A DNA stretch of 64,000 nt from Mugil cephalus (GCF_022458985.1 NC_061771.1:23517501-23581500), one strand, 5' to 3'; counted from the first letter of the stretch, positions 23,826 through 45,545 are shown. Made by a program: numbers and translations. Notes: generated by a model not told the origin, from the sequence alone.

Positions 23826-24437
23826 ATGAATACGAAGCTAATGTGATTTCTTCTCAGACGAATGCAGCGTTACACAGCTCAGCTTAGAAGAAAGAGGACG
23901 TTTGGAAGTCACGTGGGACCTCTGGCCATTTTAGCAACAATATTTATAGGAAGGTCCAAATTAAATTAGTTCTGTAGTGTGTGGAGAATCACTGACTCAA
24001 ACATATTTTCAATTAGAAGTGTATCAGAAAGAGTTTTGCATTGATTTTTTTTCCCTTTTTGCAGGATAGTATCAGTTTCTAAGTTAAAGACTTTAAATAT
24101 TATACTTTGTGAGATATATTCAACTAAACTGTAGTCGTATCCTTGTGTGGAAAAGGCAAGTAGAGCCCAGAAGTTGCTCTTGGCAGTGCGTGAAATATGA
24201 ATAAATATGGCCTTTTATTGATTCTAAACACTGCACTGCACAAACAGCATTACTGTAAGGAAGCAAAGAGTTCTTATAGTCAATCGAATCATCTTGTATT
24301 AAGAAAGAAAAAAAACTGCCAACGGGTTGAGCTTCTTTGTCGTGTGTTCATGCTGCTGCAAATTCAAAATATTAAGTTCAGTTCAGTGCACATGAAGACT
24401 TGTGCAAACCCCTTACTACCCTTACCACTAGGCAACA

Positions 24438-24871
24438 TTTACACTGATGAGGCACAACTGACAGGAAAATACAATGTTCTCGTGGGAACCCTTTGGAACT
24501 TGCATTTGTGTGGATGTTACTTAGTCATGTACCACCCACCTAGACATGACCAGGCGCCCCCACCCCCATGGCAATGACACTCCTTGATGGCAGCATGGAT
24601 GCAGCCTGACACACACACTCTCAAATAAAGTTTAGGAAGGAACTACAAAAAAAAAACATCAAAAGCAGCACAAGGTGTTGACCTTACCTCTAAATCCACT
24701 AGATCCTAGACTGATCAAGTATCTGTGGGATAAACCACAAAGACCCCGCACTAACAACATCCTGTTTCCAGACCCATGTCCATTTTCTAATGAATCACAA
24801 CTGAGGCAGAAGGGAGACCTACACAATATTAGGCAGGAGGTGGTCATAATATTATGGCTGTCAAATAGTAC
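24438..24871 (+). mobile_element. Non-autonomous Tc1-like element
   Basis: It begins ACACTGATGAGGCACAACTG and ends GTGGTCATAATATTATGGCT, diverged inverted termini of the Tc1-like family. Inside is the transposase-derived fragment GTGTGGATGTTACTTAGTCA, followed by ACTGATCAAGTATCTGTGGG and the 3' ACACAATATTAGGCAGG segment. There is no intact reading frame. It lies between the convergent ptpn9 and thsd4 3' ends. Confidence 0.75.
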
Positions 24872-24913
24872 ACCTCTGTAATAAGACAAAACACAAGCAA
24901 AAGTTACACACCC

Positions 24914-24919
24914 TTTATT
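24914..24919 (-). other. thsd4: thsd4 polyadenylation signal (probable)
   Basis: TTTATT on the plus strand reads AATAAA on the minus strand, about 230 bases downstream of the thsd4 stop codon. This implies a short 3'UTR of about 0.25 kb that ends just outside the Tc1-like copy at 24438-24871. Confidence 0.5.
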
Positions 24920-25149
24920 AAGAATAAATATACATGTATCATGTAAAATGTGACCAGATATGCTGACAACAAAAACTGAGATTTGTACAGCAGTGCTCAA
25001 GCTGTGGTACGAGTACAAAGAAAACAGAGGAACACGTCCGTCTGATCACCCGGTCTGTTACTTAGTACCGGTGACAGAATGTTACAAACCCCAACCGGAG
25101 GCAGAAGACAAAGCTCTCCTCGTCACGTTGGCGTCCCTTACTTTTTGAA

Positions 25150-28100
25150 TCACCTGCGGATTTGGTTCTTTTGAAACGACTTGGGGTACGTTTTCTGGGC
25201 GCGGGAGCAGGAGGCACAGCACACGCTCCGGTAGTATGTGTAAATGCAAAGTCTGGCTTGAACCACCACATTACAGTTATGGTACTGATCGCTGCAGGAC
25301 GGATCTGTGGAGTAAAGCAAGGAAGAGAAATTTAACAAAAAAAAAAAAAAAGAAAAGCAAATGTATGTTTTCATCCATTGTTATTTATTTTATACTTCTG
25401 ACTGAAGCTAATATTAGCCAGGTGATGGTTTTACGCCTTGGTAGAAGTGTTCCTACAAATACAAGCCCAAATTAAGAAGAAGTTTCAGTTTCAGATCCAG
25501 TTCCTCTGTGCAAGTCCATATCTGACGCATGAGCGGTTACAGTGAGTGTATGAAGGCATGACTCTACCAAAATGAACTGAGAATAACATACTATACTACA
25601 TACTATAACATACTGACTATATATGACTCACTTATTTCAGCCAGACACGGCTGCTTGTTGCATTCTTCTTGACTCTCCGGCGTCAAACCGGAGTCGCAGC
25701 GGTCGCTCGGGGCGACGTTGTCAGCGAGGCAGCGCACCTCTCGCACGCGGTAGCCGCCGTTGCAGGAGCGCGAACACTGCGGTTAAAGAAAGGGAGACCA
25801 GAGGGACGGATGACGGACGAGAAACTAATTTGGGCACGGAAAGTAAAAAATGCGGAGGCGCCTTGTCGTAACTCGTGATGAGAAATTACACATGATCAGG
25901 TGTAACTTTATGACCACCTTCCTAATTTTGTGGCTCCAGAACAGTTTTGACTCATCAGAGAATTGACATGGCCCTAGGGTTAGGGTTAGGGTTAATGTGG
26001 CTGATCAGCGTGCATACAGTACATTAAAGCGGGAATAGGTTTGCACAAGTTATCCCACAAACTACCAACACCAACCCTAACCCTATCTACATGGCTCCAT
26101 CTCAGTAAAAGTAGGAAAAACATATTCCTAAGATTTGTATGACGAGACCCAGACTCTGCAGCACTTACCGCACTCCACTCTGTGACGTACCACTGGACGC
26201 CACATGGCTTCAGTCTGCACGGCTGAGCTGTGATTGGCTGAGAGAGTCTGGAACATTTCGCCTGCTCCACCACTTCCATCTGGCCGTTGCTGTTGAAAAT
26301 GCAAGCCACGCTCCGGCTCTGCGTGCCGTTCCCGCACTCTGCAGAACACTTAAATTACCACGCACGCGTTAAAGTGAGACTTCAACTGGGCGTCGCTCTA
26401 AAAGCATGTGCAACGACTACACTGCGTGCTCGTCCATTTACCTGACCCCAAGGTCCTGTGTACCACTCCAACTGATTTTGACAGGGGCCCGAGTCGCACG
26501 ACGTCACTTCCGGCGGGCGTTCCCCCTCGCAGCTGTCCAGTGGGAGATTGGTCACGTGGTCCATCAGGCACACCACCGACCTGGTTCGATTGCCTTTCCC
26601 GCACTCTGCAGAACACTGAGGAACATCATATACACGCAGTCAATTGGTGCCACCTCAAGGTTTCGAAGCCTTAAATCCACGGAAATCTGTGGGGCCTAGC
26701 AAAAAGAGACCCGCAACTCTCTTTAAAACTAAATAACAGTTCCCGTGTTACCTGCTGGCTCCAGAGTGAGGTGAACCAGCTGCGTGCACAGACTCCCATG
26801 TCGCAGTTTTGCAGAGTGTCTGGCTTCAGGTTCATGTTGCACTCCTGATCGTCATCCACGTCACCCACGTTGCTCACGCACACCACCTCCCTGCTGCGCT
26901 GGCCCACTCCGCATGGCACTGAGCACTGGACGAGAACCAGGGAGTCAGAGAAAGAGATGTGCGGCGGGGAAAGAGATAAGAGAAACTTAGTGGTGTTCGT
27001 TTTATAAAAATGCTTCTGATTTTGCTTTGGCAGCGTTGCAGCCATTTTTTTTTCCCCCCTCCAGGAGCTAAATCGTTTGTTTCTGTGTGTTGACGACAGT
27101 AGTATGTGTGTACATTTTTATACTGTTATTTTATTCAATTTGTATTTTACACAATAGCAGCCGTCACTTTATGGAAGCAACTGCAGCAAAACAGTTTCCT
27201 TGACAGCTCAATACGAGCGTGCTGCTTTTGGATGTTTCTGGCAACAACAAACACAAGCTTCATTTCACTAAATACTTTCAGATTCTGGCTGCACATGTTG
27301 CATATGTTAAAATTCACCATGCTGTAAACAAAAAAAGAGAAAAAACAGCCGCAGCACTGAACATCTTAGATTTTCAACTTGCTGTGTGCGTAGAAAGTCT
27401 AAAAATGTCTAAGGAAGAGTGGGCAAGGAGGACCGTGACGTCCTCCGCAACTGAAAACAGTTAAAGGGGATGATGGAGGAGCTTTGCTATGGGTAGTAAT
27501 GAAGTTTTTTTTTTCTCACGGGGCTCCACTCGGACCGTATCTCCCACTGACTGCAAATCTTCAGCTGGCACGTCGACTTGGTCACCGGCCTGTCAGACGG
27601 CCCGCACAGCTCCGGAGCCACGGTGACCGAAGTCTCCGACCCGTTGACGTGCACGTGGGTGACCTGGCGGCAGAGGACCTGGCGATGTTGAGTCCCGGGC
27701 CCGCACATCCTGCTGCACTCGGACCACTCCCCCACGTCCCAGCTGTCAGCCAATCACAGGGAACACAGAGGGAAAACTGTTTGCAGTTCATCGCGGAGAC
27801 GTGGTTCCATGATGATTCATGAGTTTTAGCAGGGAACCTCGAAATAGAGTGTGTTCTAGCTCTCCGTCTTTTGTTTTGACCACAGCTATTGTGCGCGGTC
27901 AGTTCGCCCCGGTCTGGAGGGGAATCATTAAGTTTCTCAAGACGGAGATCAGAGAAAACGCAAGCAGAACAGACCAATTTGTTCCGTACACGTTCGTCCT
28001 ACTTGTTGCTTGTTATTACCACTGACGCTCCGGCCCTGCGAACCTCCGCTGCTGCAATCCCTGCAGACACATATATTTCACACTGACGGTTATCATGCAC

Positions 28101-31100
28101 CGCTGACACTGCGGGCGAAATATCTGACAGATGCACAACCAAACTAGCAGTGGGGGTGCACCGACACCCCGTGGCTTCTTGGCGGGGGCGATATCTAGTG
28201 GTATTTACCACGAGACATGAACAACAAAGCCGCAGCAAAGTGAGTCAGCGCGACTGAGTGTGACTGCTGACTGACTTATGGCCGGAATGTGTGTGAGCGA
28301 TTGGGCTTCTCCCTGGGAGCCCCAGCGCCATGTGGAACTAATACAGTGTGCATAAGATGTGTTGCGTGTCTCGCTCTTGTGTCACAGCAAATAGCGTGGA
28401 ACGTCAGGTGTTTGTGTTGCTCACTACGCGGGACAGTCCCGGGTGCTGCAGTCCTCTTCCCGGCTCGTCGGCTCAGCGGCGGGGTCGCAGAGATCGTCGC
28501 GGACGGCCGTCTGAGAAACCTTCTCGACGCACTCCCAGAGCACCCGACGCTTTCCTGGTGTGGACACATGATTCAGAGGGAGGAGTTGAATGTGTAGCTC
28601 TACACGCATATTATACATATTCTGAAAGAGAGAGTAGCTTTGGTCCATAGTAATGATCTAGGGGTATATTTTGCCACCAATCCTGGTTGTGTGAATACTG
28701 TTAATAGTTTCTTCCTATGGTGTTGGTGTGCACCATAGGTCCCCAGGTCTACATGCTGGCGCAACGTTTCTTTCTTTAAATCATACGTCGTTCCTCACCG
28801 GTGCCGCAGGTCGTGCTGCACTCTGTGTGTCCGCGCTTTGTCCAGGCGTACGTAGGCCGAGGCTGAGGGTTCAAGCTGGTTTCAGGGGAAAGCTGGTTGG
28901 GATGGGTTGTCACCGTGATGATGTCATTGTTATTGATGCCACCTTTGTTTAGCCTCTCATCTGTGGGGGGTGGACCAAATGTCGCTGGTAAAAAAAAAAT
29001 GAGGAGAGACAAACGGGTTGGTTTAAGATCTTAAATTTTACCTACAGCAGCTGTTGAAGGCTACACGTGCATGAGGCTAGCACACAGGTGATTTCACTCA
29101 ATGTCAGTTTTTAAGTGTTTTCACTCCGTGCAAAGTCCATTTAGAGCACACAGGAGGGAGTCCGCACAGGTACTGCAGGGGGGGTCGCAAAATCTTTGGT
29201 TGATTGGACATTTTTTATACCTATTTTTTAATTTTCCCCCACAAACTCCACACCATATTTTAGTAAAGGGATGAATTGAGGCAGAAGACGATATCTATCC
29301 CTCTGTCTGTTATCAGTCAGCACTTCACTCATTTACCAATACAGGAGCCGTCTCAACAGAGCTCTGTTGCACACAGAGCGCCACACTAGCTGAGACCTGT
29401 CAATCAAAGCCACCTGACACACCCAGTCTGACACATCCAATTTGAATAGCTTACTACTGAATGCAAAATGATAATATTAATGTATATTTATAAATAGCAC
29501 TAGGATGATTTAATATAGAATGCATATAATAGGTAGAGGGTCTCTACTTAATCTCTCCATCAGGTTGGGGGTCCTTGGCCTGAAAAACGTCGAGGAGCCC
29601 TTATAAAGTGTGAGCTTTGCTCCCACCATGTGAAGGGAAATTCAAAAGCTGTTTACAGCTGAAAACAAAAGCAAGAAACTGGTTTTGGGTTTTGGTGAAA
29701 CAGCTCAAATTACACCAAAAAAGAAAAAAAAATAAACTAACTAAAACAGTAGTTAAACATGTCTTTAGTCAGGTCATTTGAGTGGCTTTGAAATGTTGCA
29801 GTTTGATGACAGCAAAGGATTTTCTCATTTCTTGTTTACATCAAAGGAAAGTAGTTACTGTCACGACAATTAACAGAATACGCCCTTTTGAGACGTCATT
29901 TAAAACTCAACAATCAGTGGACACATCAAGCTATTTCTTAAATGGTTGAAGGTTAAATATTAGGTAATGGAATAAAAATCTGACCCAGGTGAACTATTAC
30001 TGTCCAAGTGTGAGATATAAAATGCTCTTTGCCTGAATGAAGTTTGGCTGCCGGGCCAAACTATAAGATGTTTAATCAGATTTTTGAAAAGGACAGGGTT
30101 GCAGAGAATGATATATTTTGGCATTACAATGACCCTGCAGTACAATCCGAACCGAACATACACTAATGGGCTCTGGTCTCAGACACAAACAGGAGCATCT
30201 GTTATGTGTTACGCTCCCCGAAAACAGAAAACGCAGCATGAGACAATGACATTGCAGCCATTTAAAAAATCATTCCTATTCAGTGTGTCTGTGTGTTGTG
30301 TTAGTGAGCTGGAAGGTGTACCTGGCTCTGGAGTCGGGGTGCTGTTTAAAGGTATGCTGTACTCATAGTATATGCTCGGGCCAGGCTGCTGGTAGATCAA
30401 CTGTGGACAAAAAGAAGACAAGAGAAAGGGCGGTATTTTGTTTGTTTATGTGTATTCGGATAAGAGGTACGGTGATGGTGATAGTGCAAAAGTGTGCGTC
30501 ACGTCACGTCTCACATAGACATGCAGATCCTCGCTCAGCGGCCCCGCTGCGGTGATGGACTCTCCATTGCGAGAGCGGATCTCATTGGGCCGTCTGTACG
30601 TCAGCTGTGTTCCCAGGGCGGTGTAGATGCCAGGCCTGTCGATCACCCAGTTTCCACTGATGATGGAGACGCCACTTTGCGACTGCAGAGCTGGAAAATC
30701 CCCCCCAACCCAAACCCCATATAGTTCATCTATCACTCCAGTGTTTGTCATTCTGGAAACATTTGTGTCATCGCTGCATATACGGTTGCTTCCTTGCGTG
30801 TCTGCGTGTACCTAGGTAGTTTCGACTCTTCACCGTCTCCTGGATGCTGATGTTGCGCGCTCCTGCAGGAATCTCTGCGATCTTATGGTAGCCAACGCGA
30901 AGGAAAGTGCGAGAGAAATTCCCCCTCACCACCTCGAACCCCTGCCAACACACACACACACACACACACGTTCGCAGACTTTTCAAGGCGCGCAGCTACC
31001 AACGCAGCGTGCACATAAAGACAACCCTCTGCTTACGCTCTCTGCCATGTTTCCGGCATCACGGTCGTGTGTTTCAACAGTATAATCATAGATTCCGCTG

Positions 31101-31750
31101 GTTTTTCACTGCTGCTCTTTTTCTCCCCCCCGTTCTCACTCATCAATCCTGCTCTCCAACTCCCTCTCCCTCCCTCTCGCTGGAAATCCCATAGCTCACT
31201 CAGTCCAGCGTTTAATTTGAGTCGGGGAACCTTTATATTCGCTATTTCTCCTCTGAACAAATCTCCATTTTGCAAACAAGTTCACCTCCTCTGCTTTCGT
31301 TCGAACGGGCCCCTCTCCTCTCCTGATGCTTGGTCTTGATCTGACACAGCTCGATCTGTTGGTGATTAGTTATCCTGATAGATATAGTCAGAGATAACCT
31401 AGAACAAAATGCCTGTCTGCCATGCAGCAGCAGCAGCAGCAGCAATCCCACCACCGCCTCCCCCTCTCCCCCTTTCTCAGTTTTGAAAAGAATTTTGTGC
31501 ACGACAACTCCAGCGCTCCAAATACCAAAAAAGGTACTACTCGGCCAAAGATGCCTTTTGCACAGAGCTAGACATGGGTTACATTTACACTTCATATGAA
31601 CGCGACTCATCGCAAGTGCCTTACCTGCGAGCTGTGTTCGGTATCCCAGGGAAGAGCACCTGAGGCCGGGAGGAGAAGCCAGATAAAGTGGAGCACCACC
31701 GGAGCCCGACCCTGCCACAGGGAGCAGAGCTGCTGCCACAATCCAGCCAT
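25150..31750 (-). CDS. thsd4: Thrombospondin type-1 domain-containing 4 (ADAMTS-like 6), short form
   Basis: THSD4 is a secreted matrix glycoprotein that binds fibrillin-1 and promotes microfibril assembly. Exons: 31750-31625, 30941-30812, 30690-30515, 30400-30322, 28984-28799, 28554-28428, 27742-27520, 26925-26752, 26615-26442, 26348-26169, 25776-25632, 25304-25150. Phases agree and give 624 residues. Residues 1-30 are a signal peptide (hydrophobic VVLHFIWLLLPASGA). About 43-165 is the ADAMTS-type spacer (GYHKIAEIPAGARNI, SIISGNWVIDRPG, RRPNEIRSRNGES). Six TSP1 repeats follow from about 213 (TECSTTCG, WSECSRMCG, CSVPCGVGQRSREV, CSAECGKGNRTRS, CSAECGNGTQSRS, CSRSCNGG). The PLAC domain near 575-620 reads NCNVVVQARLC...CCASC. 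The N-terminal TSP1 and Cys-rich exons of the long form are absent: exon 1 splices straight to the spacer, as in the short ADAMTSL6-beta form. ADAMTSL4 is the nearest alternative, but RRPNEI and NCNVVVQARLC favour THSD4. Confidence 0.88.
25890..25966 (-). mobile_element. Tc1-like terminus fragment
   Basis: TCAGGTGTAACTTTATGACC followed by ACCTTCCTAATTTTGTGG is the reverse of the family 3' end. It lies in the thsd4 intron between the fifth and sixth TSP1 repeat exons and runs into a short telomere-like tract. Confidence 0.6.
25975..26085. repeat. Short interstitial telomere-like repeats
   Basis: TAGGGTTAGGGTTAGGGTTA at 25975-25994 is about three units of the vertebrate telomere repeat. CCCTAACCCTA at 26075-26085 carries two units in the opposite orientation. 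Both lie in a thsd4 intron, the first beside a Tc1-like terminus. Confidence 0.85.
29161..29612 (+). mobile_element. Dispersed non-autonomous repeat, copy 1
   Basis: It begins near GTACTGCAGGGGGGGTCGCA. It contains GCAAAATGATAATATTAATG and ends near CTTGGCCTGAAAAACGTCGA. The same order of segments recurs at 43608-43908 and 46011-46985. The family is common in fish introns and probably hAT-related, which I infer and have not proved. It lies in the thsd4 intron between the spacer exon at 30322-30400 and the first TSP1 exon at 28799-28984. Confidence 0.7.
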
Positions 31751-34700
31751 GGAGAGACTGAGGGAGGAGGACAATCGCACACACACATGCATGCACACAC
31801 ATACACGCACAAACGCACATGTTTAACGGGGGAGTGTGCGTCTGTCTGTGAGGTGGGGTTGGCTTGAGGGGTGGGAGAGAAAAAAAACAAAGCTTGGGAG
31901 GGATGTAAGGAGAAATGTCTGGGAGAAAGTAATTCTTTGAAAGTTGCTTTGAGTCACAACCTTTTCACACCACTGCGCGAATGATGTGTGTGTGTCTGTG
32001 GCGCAGTGTCAACATCCTAAACCTTATCCAAAACTAATATCTCTTCCTGTGAGTGGTCATGCAGGATGATGAGAATTATATAAAAAAAAAGAAAACAAAA
32101 AAAAAGAAATGAGCATGCCAAGACTGTGGGCTGCATTGAGGATAATAGAAAAAACATGTCGAATCTATTCTCAGCTTATCAATTTCTCTGTCTGTGTGTA
32201 AGAGGGAGCCGAGCCACTGTTGTTACACGGTGATTCAGATTCTCCTCATCGCTTATTCACTGTGAAACGATGACCGTTTGATATCGTGACTCAGTTCCCC
32301 TCCATACCATGTCGGGAACAATCGGATTAGTTAAGACATTACTGTAAAGCCGCTGGCCGGGAATCAAAACCCCGCCGTGACACACTCACAAAGTCTTCAT
32401 TTAGAGAGTTGAGGGAAATATTTTGTGCGGACATAAATGAGTTAGATGAGTTTTGGTCCTGGAAAAAAGGGGGCTGTTTTGATCCTGCAAACACGCAGCG
32501 TGGCTCTTTAACTTTCCACTGCCGAATGCCGCGCGTAGTGAGAGTTGAGTCGCAATTATCAGAAACTGAATGTGGCTGGATTTAGTGGAACGGAGCAGAG
32601 ATAGTGTGATGTGTGATTTTCCTACCTGCTCTGTGTCTGTGTGTGTGTGTGTGTAGTAGTAGCAGCAGTGGAAACCCCAACGTTTCAAGATGTAAAAGTA
32701 TTACTCCCTCGGACTGCCAGCTGATCGACGCCGCAGCTGTTCTTAACATGGGTGTGAAATCGCCAGGACTGAGAATACTGAGGGCTACTGTCCTCTTTTT
32801 GAGTGTGTGTGCGCATGTGCACATGTTTACGTACGGACTTCTCAAAGATATATTAGTCGCATGTGCGTGGATAAAGGGCTTCGATTCAATATCCATAATA
32901 CATGGTTAATCAATCACCAGGAAAAGAGAAAAACAAGCTGAATGTGACCCTGCAAATTCAGTCAAGCCTCATAATTGCATCGTTTCCTCCGTCTTAACAT
33001 CTCTCAGATTGAGAGTCTGACGCCTTTTGACCCTCGGGAAACCCGGCGGCCTACGACGCAGTAATTTAGCATGACCCTGCGCGCACATGCTGCGCATCTA
33101 AACATGCTAAACATGCATGCTTCTCATTTTCTTTCATTCTCCCCCGTCTGGCGCACGGCCAGATCCGAGACGCCAGTCCCCCGCAGTGAATACCCAGTAG
33201 CCACAGAGTTATGACACAGACATTCTGGGAGCCTCCAAAAGTCTGTCAGGGAATACTGGGAAATCTGCTCCAAGACAGGCGCTGTTAGTGCTGCAGAGTT
33301 TCTTTTCCACTGTGATGGATTTTAAGGTCTGGTTACACACTGACGATCCCTCGAACTGGAAGTGGCAATGACACACACACACACACACACACACATAGCG
33401 TAAAGCCTCCGGGTTTTGACTACACTGCTATGATTCAGTCCTGGAGCTTGTGTCGTGTATGTAAAGCTTAATTGGCACGCCCTCACGCAAAGGCAGACTG
33501 ACCGTGGCAGTGGAAGCCCTGGCCCGCCTGCTAAACAGATTTACTGTAACATAATTATGCTCTGAAAAGCATTATAACCATTTAGATTTTTTATTCCTAA
33601 CAGAAAAAAATAAATATAAAATAAAAATAAAAACGATTCTCTTGAGCTGCATCTTGTAAAAGGACCCAGAGGGGGGAACACCCCTTAAAGTGTGTTACAG
33701 TACATGAAGAACATGTTTTAAAGTGCAGTAAAACTGTGAGCTCATCTAGATTTGGGAACGAAGGAGCCCTTAGCAACAGGTTTGTAAAAAGTTAGCCCCG
33801 AGAATCAACCATGTGCAACTACAGTCCATTAGTTACTCCTTTAGAGAAAGTGGACACTACAGTCAACAGATGGATTGTTCAACTCTGAAATTAAAGATTT
33901 CTTCCCCGTTGCTAACCTTCATTTTTTTCCCTCCCCCTCTTTTCTATTTATTCTCCTCTCTCCCCGCTCCTGGTTTCCCCCATCTTTTCTTCCAGCTGTG
34001 GGTCGTTTGATGTCCCTCTGTCCCGTCCTGGCCAGCTGCCTCACAATCCAAATGAGAGGTTCTGTCATCCTGCTGACACCTGGACGTCCCCTAACCACGG
34101 GTTCCTTCCCTAACGACCGGCTCCTTCCCTAACAACCATGAGAAACACGGGCCGATCAATCACCGAAATTCCTTTGCAGCTGTCGGCCCATGTTGGCTTA
34201 GTGTCAGGATGTTGTATTTTCACCCGGCAAATGAGTCTTACTTAAATTCTTACAGGGCGTATACACGACCCTGAAATACTTTGTCCCTGACTGATGAGGA
34301 CAGGTGCAGAGGTTGCAGTTTAATTAATTAAGGAAAATAGTTACTGTACATTTTTTAGTGCGAGAAATCTACGACAGTGAGAGTGGTTGGATTTCAGGCG
34401 GCGGACCGGGGTCTGTTTAAAGGTCTCCGCTGGTCTCTGACCTCACCTTTCACCTTTTCCTAATTACAGGCTAGCGCAGCTGAAGACACACACACCTTCT
34501 GCCGCCATAAATACACCTCATGGTCAGTCGCTGCAACCACATACCTATGGGGTCAAGCGGTTAACACACTGCGACGTGAAGGATGCTTTCCACCCCACAT
34601 GTCGTGTTTACCTGCCCGTGAATGCACATGAAAGTAGCCCCACAGTTAAATCGTTCAGCTAATAGCTACCTTTCAGGGAGGTGTCACTATCCATCTTTAG

Positions 34701-35859
34701 TTGTCAGTCCCTTGGTAGACCAGCGACCTGATCAGGACGCACCATGTTTTCCATGTAGTGCGAGCGAGGATAGGCTACAGCCAGAAATGTATCCGCAAAG
34801 GGTATACTTGTGTACGTAATGTATATGTGTACATCTTTAACTTAAGAACTGAATCTTGGATATTTATTGGCTGGATGGTGCAAATGAACTTTCAGTGACC
34901 CAACAGCTTGGCTGCGTGCTAACAGATTGAGGTGACATTTTTATTTTTCCGTTTTAAATCATTGGGCCTGTTTTAAGTTTTGGGTTCAGACTGCGCTAGA
35001 GTGTGGAGATACAACGTCAACAACTGCAATAAATGTCAAATAAATAGTTTATGTCTAGAGTTGATTGCTGTCCAGTAGGCTACGTTTAGCGATATAAATT
35101 TTCTTGGGAGCAGGCATTTTTGGTTTTATCAGCATTTTGTTGACATGGTTTAACTTGTCAGGTAAATTTTCATACGCCTACATAGGGTGAAGTATTAAGC
35201 CAAAAAATGTCTGTGGTGCTTCTACAGGCCTCTAAGCACAATGTCCTTACATTGGATATCCCTTTTCTGTTCAGCTGATGGAGGGTTGTTACACTAATGC
35301 ATCTTGCATTAAACAAAATTAAGCTCTTTTACGTTATTCCTATACTCATGATTGACCCTTCGCTCAAGCAGACCCCCACTTCCTTGCAAGCACTGTGTCA
35401 CAGCCCTGACAGAATAACAGAGTCATCATGCAAACTCAGATTCTGGGCCAAACATTTTTATGTTTGCTGTTTTCCTGGTGTCATAAGTCATGTATGGTAA
35501 ATCATGACCGCAATCTGACCACTTCTCTTTTTTAGACCAGTGGTAACAATTTGTTGTCTTTGCTCAGTTACTGGAATTCCTTTTGGAGACTTGTGCATTA
35601 TTTGCAGTGCATTTTATTGCTCCGCTCTTAGTTGTTGTGACTAAATTGATTTTTAAAATGATAAAAGTGTATAGTTACACCTCTCAGTGAATGACTAGAC
35701 ACAGGTGCTAATCTCTTGTGTACTTGAGTCTATTCATTACCGATGGAGGTACTGCTTTTAAGCTTGGTTTGATGAAGTTCAAATAAACAAATAAAAATAA
35801 AAAAAAAACGTATGATTACACTCGTTAGTTTCCTGCAACATGTCTGTAGACTTTCATCC
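31751..35859. other. Intergenic region between thsd4 and melk (divergent genes)
   Basis: thsd4 (minus) and melk (plus) are head to head. About 4 kb separates the thsd4 signal-peptide exon from the melk 5' end. It holds microsatellites (CA at 33370-33395 and near 32640) and an AT-rich, gene-free interior. I searched the minus strand for the missing thsd4 Cys-rich and first TSP1 exons and found no candidate. The thsd4 short-form promoter must lie just above 31750. Confidence 0.6.
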
Positions 35860-36056
35860 CTTGTGCCCTTTTTTTTTGTGGTGGCTGCAGTACTCGTATT
35901 CGCCACAGGGGGAGCCCGCGGCACAAACCGGAAACAGGAAACCGTCAACGTCGCCGAGCGAAATTCAAATTTCTACAACAAAACAGTCAAGGTCTTTTCC
36001 CGTGTGGCTGTTGGCTCATATCTTCACCGTCTTCCTCTGTTTTCACATAAATTCAG
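35860..36056 (+). promoter_or_regulatory. melk: melk promoter and non-coding first exon (probable)
   Basis: A CpG-containing stretch (about 35900-35960) is followed by a splice donor at CAG|GTAA (exon end 36056). The first coding exon then opens with an acceptor at 36333-36334. GAGCGAAATTCAAATTTC (from 35957) contains an E2F-like half-site next to TTCAAA, the reverse of a TTTGAA cell-cycle homology (CHR) core. MELK is a known G2/M gene, so such sites are expected. Their use here is inference. Confidence 0.45.
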
Positions 36057-36339
36057 GTAAATGTAATAATGTTGTTACTCGCATGGCTTAAACGAGCATT
36101 TGCTACTTACCAACGCTACTTTTATTATTATATCGTGGTGGCATTAATGACTTTATTCGCCTGCAGCTTTGCATTAGTAAACGTTAAGGTAGCCGGCTAG
36201 CAATATTAGCTAGTAAAGTTGAAGAGAAACAGAGTTTCATTGAGTGTGGTATTAATCTGAGTGTTTAAATGTGTTCTCTTACCACAGAAAAAGGTTGTTG
36301 TTTATTTATTTGTTTTATCGTGCTGCTGGAGCAGGGAGG

Positions 36340-44988
<8,649 letters not shown>

Positions 44989-45545
44989 ACTGCACTTTCT
45001 CGGCGACTGCTTCTAAATACATGGACACTTTGCATTTCTGCAACCAGGAATTAAGAATGGCTGAAAAAAAAAAATCAGACGTACAAAGGTGTCTTTGCAC
45101 ATCAATGACCAGTCCTTCATTATTGCTTTGGAATATTTTAAATTGTCCTCAGGCCTGCCTACAAGCCCCAGAATACATGTTACATAATATTCATAGATTT
45201 AATGTATCAGGATCGTCTACAATGTATGTTTTACATAGATTATTAATTATTAAGCTAAACCTAATCGCTGCCAGTCCTCTTGAGATGAATGAGCGTGTAT
45301 CAAATTTAACAGGACTATTTACCTTCCAGGTGTTTACTACAATATTTATGTGGTGATGCTATAAATCTCCCCTGTAGGTCTCATTAACACACATTAGCAC
45401 GCAGAGCATTTCTAATTTACTGTCATTGTTTTTAATGTGCACATGTTTACAGTTGTTTTATGTGGTTATATGAAGTGTCTGTTTTTATTTCTTATCTGTG
45501 TTTCTCTCATCTTAAAGTGTCTCGTTGTGTCTCTAAAAAGAGCAA

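Noticed and set aside
25150-31750. ADAMTSL4 or a catalytic ADAMTS protease
   Set aside because: No metalloprotease exon is present. The spacer and PLAC wording (RRPNEI, NCNVVVQARLC) fits THSD4 better than ADAMTSL4.
31242-31820. 192-codon minus-strand frame over the thsd4 first exon
   Set aside because: It is the wrong frame relative to the signal peptide and the in-phase donor at 31625, and it continues through intron sequence.
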